From positions 868,001 to 932,000 of the forward strand of contig NZ_CP083663.1 in the NCBI RefSeq assembly GCF_020097815.1: DNA of 64,000 bases. The letters run 5' to 3'. A model generated the notes under the pieces. The model was not told where the DNA came from and searched no databases. It was given only the letters and a program-made list of their open reading frames with translations. A program made the position numbers and the translations under genes. Positions 59,807-64,000 of the stretch are shown in pieces. Positions within the stretch are counted from its first letter, which is position 1. Every line of letters begins with the position of its first letter. This stretch comes from Haloprofundus salinisoli (GTDB taxonomy: Archaea > Halobacteriota > Halobacteria > Halobacteriales > Haloferacaceae).

Positions 59807-62539
59807 ATGACCGCACAGGGAATCGTCGGGGAGTTCCTCTCTCTCAAAGAACAGACGGACGCCGACCTGTTGGCGATGCAGTGCGGCGATTTCTACGAGT
59901 TCTTCGCCGACGACGCGGAGTTCGTCGGCGAGGAGCTGGACCTGAAGGTATCACAGAAGTCCTCGCACGGGTCGTCGTACCCGATGGCGGGCGTGCCGCT
60001 GAACGACCTCACGCCATACCTGAAGGTGCTCGTCGAACGCGGCTACCGGGTCGCCGTCGCCGACCAGTACGAGACCGAAGACGGCCACGCGCGCTCCATC
60101 ACGCGCGTCGTCACGCCGGGAACGCTGTTGGAGACGACCGAAGCCGACGCGAAGTACATCGCCGCCGTCGTCCGCGGCGACGGCGACGACGGGTTCGGGC
60201 TAGCCTTCGCCGACGCCACCACCGGGCGCTTTCTCGTCACCGACACCGAGGCCGAAGCCGACGCCCACGCCGAGCTCTACCGCTTCGCGCCGGTCGAGAT
60301 CCTCCCCGGCCCCGAGATTCGCACCGACGACGAGTTCCTGAACCGACTCCGCGAGGCGAGCGACGCCTCGCTCTCGCTGCACGACACGGAGAGTTTCGCG
60401 CCCGGCCGGGCCAGACACGCCCTCCGCGAGCAGTTCGGCCGCGAGGCGCTCGACAGCGTCGGTCTCGACGGTGACCGCGCGATTCGCGCCGCGGGCGCGG
60501 TGCTGTCGTACGTCGAGGAGACGGGCGTCGGCGTCGCCCAGTCGATGACGCGCCTGCAGGCGTACCGCGTCGCAGACCACCTCGAACTCGACGCCACCAC
60601 ACAGCGAAATCTGGAGCTCACCGAGACGATGCACGGCGACCGCTCGGGGTCGCTTCTCGACACCATCGACCAGACGGTGACGAGTCCGGGCGGCCGTCTG
60701 CTCAAAGAGTGGCTCACCCGCCCCCGACGCTCGCGGGTCGACATCGAACGACGCCTCGACAGCGTCGAAGCGCTCGCGGCGGCGGCGCTGGACCGAGAGC
60801 GCGTCCGCGACACCCTCGACGGCGCGTACGACCTCGAACGGTTGACGAGTCGTACCGCCTCGGGAAGCGCTGGCGCGCACGACCTGCTGTCGGTGCGGGA
60901 CACGCTCGCGGTACTGCCGGCACTTCGGAAAGCCGTCGAGGGCCGACTCGCCGACTCCCCGCTCTCGGACGTCGTCGCCCGGCCGGACCACGAGGCCGCC
61001 GCGGCGCTCCGCGAGGAACTGGCGGCTGCGCTCGCCGAAGAACCGCCGAAGACGCTGACGCAGGGTGGACTCATCTGCCGCGGCTACGACGACGAACTCG
61101 ACGAACTCATCGACCGCCACGAGGAGGCCAAGCGCTGGATAGACGGCCTCGCCGAGCGCGAGAAGTCGCGGCACGGCCTCCACCACCTCTCGGTCTCGCG
61201 CAACAAAACTGACGGCTACTACATCCAGGTGGGGAAATCGCAGACCGACGGCGTTCCCGACGAGTACCGCGAGATAAAGACGCTGAAGAACTCGAAGCGC
61301 TACGTCACCGACGAACTGGAGGAGAGAGAACGCGACATTCTCCGCCTCGAAGAGGTCCGCGGCGAGTTGGAGTACGAGCTGTTCAAAGAGCTTCGCCGAC
61401 GCGTCGCCGACCACGCGGCGCTGTTGCAGGACGTAGGTCGGACCATCGCCGAAGTCGACGCCCTCGCCTCGCTCGCGACCCACGCCGCCGGCAACGACTG
61501 GGTCCGACCGGAACTGACGGAGGCGGGTCCGCTCCGAATCGAGGCGGGGCGACACCCCGTGGTCGAGACGGCGACCGATTTCGTGCCGAACGACCTCTAT
61601 CTCGACCGCGAACGCGCGTTCCTCATCGTCACCGGGCCGAACATGAGCGGGAAATCCACGTACATGCGACAGTCGGCGCTCATCACCCTGCTCGCGCAGG
61701 TGGGGAGTTTCGTCCCCGCGCGGTCGGCGACGGTCGGTCTCGTCGACGGCATCTACACCCGCGTCGGCGCGCTCGACGAACTCGCGCAGGGTCGCTCGAC
61801 GTTCATGGTCGAGATGCAGGAGTTGAGCAACATCCTCCACTCGGCGACGGAGGACTCGCTGGTCATCCTCGACGAGGTGGGGAGAGGGACGGCGACGTAC
61901 GACGGCATCTCAATCGCGTGGGCGGCGACGGAGTATCTACACAACGAAGTTCGGGCCAAGACGCTGTTTGCGACGCACTACCACGAACTGACGGGGCTGG
62001 CCGACCACCTCGATAGAGTCGAGAACGTCCACGTCGCCGTCGACGGCGAGCCACGCTCGCCGTCTGCAAACGGGACGAAGTCCCGCCCTGCCGACGAGAA
62101 GGACGGCGACGTGACCTTCCTGCGCACCGTCCGCGAGGGCCCGACCAATCGGTCGTACGGAATTCACGTCGCGGAACTGGCGGGCGTGCCCGACCCGGTC
62201 GTGACGCGCGCGACGGACGTGCTCGGCAAACTCCGCACCGAGAAAGCTATCGAGGCGAAAGGCGGCGGAGGCGGCGAACCCGTGCAGGCGGTGTTCGACC
62301 TGTCGAGCGGGCAGTTCGCCGCCGGCGACGGCGGGGACGCCAACGCCACGACGAGGCAGGTGAGCGACGCCAGCGCCGACGGCGAGGCCGCGAACGGCGC
62401 AGCGAACCCGCTCGCCGAGTACGACGACCCCGAACCGGTGCTCGAAGCGCTCTCGGAGACGAACCTCGAAGAACTCTCGCCGATTGAACTTATGGCGAAG
62501 GTACAAGAGTGGCAGGCGCACTTACACAGGGAGAGATGA
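59807..62539 (+). CDS. mutS: DNA mismatch repair ATPase MutS
   Basis: 910 residues from the ATG at 59807; a longer frame starting at 59588 is not conserved. The mismatch-binding Phe-x-Glu is at 29-31 (GDFYEFF). The clamp and lever domains occupy about 260-540. The ATPase has Walker A GPNMSGKST (610-618), then DELAQGRSTFMVEMQELSNIL, Walker B LVILDEVGRGTATYDGISIAWA and ATHYHELT. A Gly/Ala-rich linker precedes a C-terminal helical SPIELMAKVQEWQAHL. First gene of the mutS-Nudix-mutL operon. Confidence 0.96.
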   Translation: MTAQGIVGEFLSLKEQTDADLLAMQCGDFYEFFADDAEFVGEELDLKVSQKSSHGSSYPMAGVPLNDLTPYLKVLVERGYRVAVADQYETEDGHARSITRVVTPGTLLETTEADAKYIAAVVRGDGDDGFGLAFADATTGRFLVTDTEAEADAHAELYRFAPVEILPGPEIRTDDEFLNRLREASDASLSLHDTESFAPGRARHALREQFGREALDSVGLDGDRAIRAAGAVLSYVEETGVGVAQSMTRLQAYRVADHLELDATTQRNLELTETMHGDRSGSLLDTIDQTVTSPGGRLLKEWLTRPRRSRVDIERRLDSVEALAAAALDRERVRDTLDGAYDLERLTSRTASGSAGAHDLLSVRDTLAVLPALRKAVEGRLADSPLSDVVARPDHEAAAALREELAAALAEEPPKTLTQGGLICRGYDDELDELIDRHEEAKRWIDGLAEREKSRHGLHHLSVSRNKTDGYYIQVGKSQTDGVPDEYREIKTLKNSKRYVTDELEERERDILRLEEVRGELEYELFKELRRRVADHAALLQDVGRTIAEVDALASLATHAAGNDWVRPELTEAGPLRIEAGRHPVVETATDFVPNDLYLDRERAFLIVTGPNMSGKSTYMRQSALITLLAQVGSFVPARSATVGLVDGIYTRVGALDELAQGRSTFMVEMQELSNILHSATEDSLVILDEVGRGTATYDGISIAWAATEYLHNEVRAKTLFATHYHELTGLADHLDRVENVHVAVDGEPRSPSANGTKSRPADEKDGDVTFLRTVREGPTNRSYGIHVAELAGVPDPVVTRATDVLGKLRTEKAIEAKGGGGGEPVQAVFDLSSGQFAAGDGGDANATTRQVSDASADGEAANGAANPLAEYDDPEPVLEALSETNLEELSPIELMAKVQEWQAHLHRER

Positions 62540-62943
62540 CCGAAGAACCACTCCGGGCGACAGTGAGCCTGCGCGGCGTGCTGTTCGGCCCCGAGGGCGA
62601 GGTACTGGTGGTTCGCCGCGCGAGCGACGGCGGGTGGGAACTCCCCGGCGGTCGCCTCGGAGCGGGCGAGCCCGTCGTCGAGGGGCTGCACCGCGAAATC
62701 GAGGAGGAGACGAGCATCGAGCCGGACGTCGAGGAACCCGTCCACACGCATGCGTGGCTCAACGACGCGGGTCTCGGCCGCTTCGCCGTCTACTACTACT
62801 GCACCGTCGAGGGGAAGTCGGTGTCGCTGAGCCCCGAACACACCGACTACGACTGGATCGTCGTCGAGACGGCCACGGAACGACTGAGCGAGACGCAGAG
62901 CGAAGCGGTCGCCTGCGCGTGGGAGGTCCACGACGATGGGTGA
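62536..62943 (+). CDS. Nudix hydrolase between mutS and mutL
   Basis: 135 residues from the ATG at 62536, which overlaps the mutS stop (ATGA). The Nudix box is GGRLGAGEPVVEGLHREIEEETSI (about 38-61); the signature Gly near its end is Ser. It hydrolyses nucleoside diphosphate-linked compounds. The setting between mutS and mutL suggests pool sanitation like MutT, but the substrate is not shown by sequence. Confidence 0.9.
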   Translation: MTEEPLRATVSLRGVLFGPEGEVLVVRRASDGGWELPGGRLGAGEPVVEGLHREIEEETSIEPDVEEPVHTHAWLNDAGLGRFAVYYYCTVEGKSVSLSPEHTDYDWIVVETATERLSETQSEAVACAWEVHDDG

Positions 62944-64000
62944 GACGGGCGACTCGCCCGACGACGACCCGCACATCCGCGCGCTCGACGACGCGACGGT
63001 TCGCCAAATCGCGGCGGGGGAGGTCGTCGAGCGACCCGCCTCGGTCGTCAAGGAACTCGTCGAGAACAGCCTCGACGCCGATGCCTCGCGCGTCTCGGTC
63101 GCCGTCGAGAACGGCGGGAAAGGCGGTATCCGCGTCCGCGACGACGGCGTCGGGATGAGCGAGTCGAACCTCCAACGCGCCGTCGAGAAACACACGACGA
63201 GCAAGATACGGGACATCTCGGACCTCGACGCCGGCGTCGGCACGCTGGGCTTCCGCGGCGAGGCGCTGCACACGGTCGGTGCGGTGTCGCGGCTCACGGT
63301 TCGCTCGAAACCGCGCACCGACGGTGCCGGCGGCGCAGGGGCCGAACTCACCGTCGAGGGCGGGGACGTCGGCGAGACGCGACCCGCCGGCTGTCCGGCG
63401 GGGACGACCATCGAAGTGGACGACCTCTTCTTCAACACGCCCGCCCGCAAGAAGTTCCTCAAGACCGACCCCACGGAGTTCGACCACGTCAACACCGTCG
63501 TCACGCAGTACGCGCTGGCGAACCCCGGCGTGGCGGTGTCGCTCGAACACAACGGCAGAGAGGTGTTCGCCACCGAGGGCAACGGCGACCTGCCATCGGC
63601 GGTTCTTTCGGTCTACGGCCGCGAGGTGGCCGAGGCGATGGTCCGCGTCGACTACGACGCCGACGGCCCCGGACCCGTCGAGTCGGTGTCGGGCGTCGTC
63701 AGCCACCCCGAGACGACCCGCGCCGGACGCGAGTACCTCTCGACGTTCGTCAACGACCGCTACGTCACCGCCGCGACGCTCCGCGAGGCAGTGTTGGACG
63801 CCTACGGCGGGCAGCTCGCGCCCGACCGCTACCCGTTCGCCGTCCTGTTCGTCGACGTCGAACCCGACGCCGTCGACGTGAACGTCCATCCCCGCAAGAT
63901 GGAGGTGCGGTTCGACGACGAGTCGAGCGCCAAGCGCGCCGTCGCCGACGCCGTCGAGGAGGCGCTTCTGGACCACGGGCTCGTCCGGTCGTCGGCCCCG
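62936..64000 (+). CDS. mutL: DNA mismatch repair protein MutL (C-terminus beyond window)
   Basis: 355 codons seen, open at the right edge. GHKL ATPase: IAAGEVVERPASVVKELVENSLDADA (motif I, catalytic Glu and Asn), DDGVGM (II), TSKI and GTLGFRGEAL (III), then FFNTPARKKFLK. Further on, DRYPFAVLFVDVEPDAVDVNVHPRKMEVRFDDE is the MutL transducer domain. It starts 8 nt inside the Nudix gene, so the three genes are translationally coupled. The endonuclease C-terminal domain is outside the window. Confidence 0.95.
   Translation, partial: MGETGDSPDDDPHIRALDDATVRQIAAGEVVERPASVVKELVENSLDADASRVSVAVENGGKGGIRVRDDGVGMSESNLQRAVEKHTTSKIRDISDLDAGVGTLGFRGEALHTVGAVSRLTVRSKPRTDGAGGAGAELTVEGGDVGETRPAGCPAGTTIEVDDLFFNTPARKKFLKTDPTEFDHVNTVVTQYALANPGVAVSLEHNGREVFATEGNGDLPSAVLSVYGREVAEAMVRVDYDADGPGPVESVSGVVSHPETTRAGREYLSTFVNDRYVTAATLREAVLDAYGGQLAPDRYPFAVLFVDVEPDAVDVNVHPRKMEVRFDDESSAKRAVADAVEEALLDHGLVRSSAP

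Noticed and set aside
60200-61840. 546-codon leftward frame over mutS
   Set aside because: Antisense reading of mutS, with no known domain and no promoter.

Overview
The window is chromosomal DNA of a halophilic archaeon (class Halobacteria, most likely Haloferacaceae). By eye the base composition is high G+C, the predicted proteins are strongly acidic, several exported proteins combine a twin-arginine signal with a lipobox, and many genes have TATA-like boxes 25-30 nt upstream of the start codon, consistent with leaderless transcripts. Marker genes are archaeal or haloarchaeal: cdrS-ftsZ2, CobY-type cobamide synthesis, rpl15e, Rio2, UbaA, NcsA and a gvp cluster. From memory, much of the gene order resembles the Haloferax volcanii segment from mutL/mutS to the cobamide genes; this was not checked.

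1-16.7 kb: a truncated MGH1/GH63-like glycosidase at the left edge, a large secreted lipoprotein, then cobamide synthesis. cbiA stands alone, and seven overlapping genes (HAD-cbiB-cobS-cobY-cobT-cobD-cbiZ) cover corrinoid salvage and nucleotide-loop assembly. Around them lie an SDR, a secreted beta-helix protein, an unusual M24 'peptidase', a Gfo/Idh/MocA oxidoreductase and an aldo/keto reductase. 16.9-27.2 kb: an FNT channel, tRNA-Tyr(GUA), the cell-division locus cdrL / cdrS-ftsZ2, the tRNA thiolase ncsA, a hotdog protein, an extended SDR, a haloarchaeal protein of unknown function, a small lipoprotein, a methyltransferase, endonuclease IV, a lipoate ligase and a Bat-type HTH regulator.

27.3-32.9 kb: a compact gas-vesicle cluster. 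gvpF-G-H-I-J-K-L-M run leftward and gvpA-gvpO run rightward, with no gvpC, gvpN, gvpD or gvpE. 33.0-36.9 kb: Rio2 kinase, SDR, DedA protein, a collapsed flavoprotein pseudogene and a LysE exporter. 36.9-47.3 kb: a maltodextrin regulon, comprising a TrmB-family regulator, cytoplasmic alpha-amylase, GH15 glucoamylase, MalK and MalEFG.

47.6-59.5 kb: ribosomal protein L15e, a start-less zinc-finger ORF, two DoxX proteins flanking a CPBP protease, and a thiosulfate/sulfane module (YeeE-type transporter, TusA-like protein, rhodanese) divergent from ubaA. Next come two tandem CaCA antiporters, the first lacking its alpha-1 core, then an MBL hydrolase, a truncated thioesterase, a DsbA-like protein, cytochrome oxidase subunit I and a small membrane protein. 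59.8-64 kb: mutS, a Nudix gene and mutL (cut by the right edge) overlap as one mismatch-repair operon.

I see no prophage, CRISPR array, rRNA or intact insertion sequence. The most interesting material is decayed or divergent: the CaCA deletion, the flavoprotein and thioesterase remnants, the zinc-finger ORF without a start, the creatinase-like M24 protein, the reduced gvp cluster, and the palindromic operator-like repeats in front of cdrS-ftsZ2.
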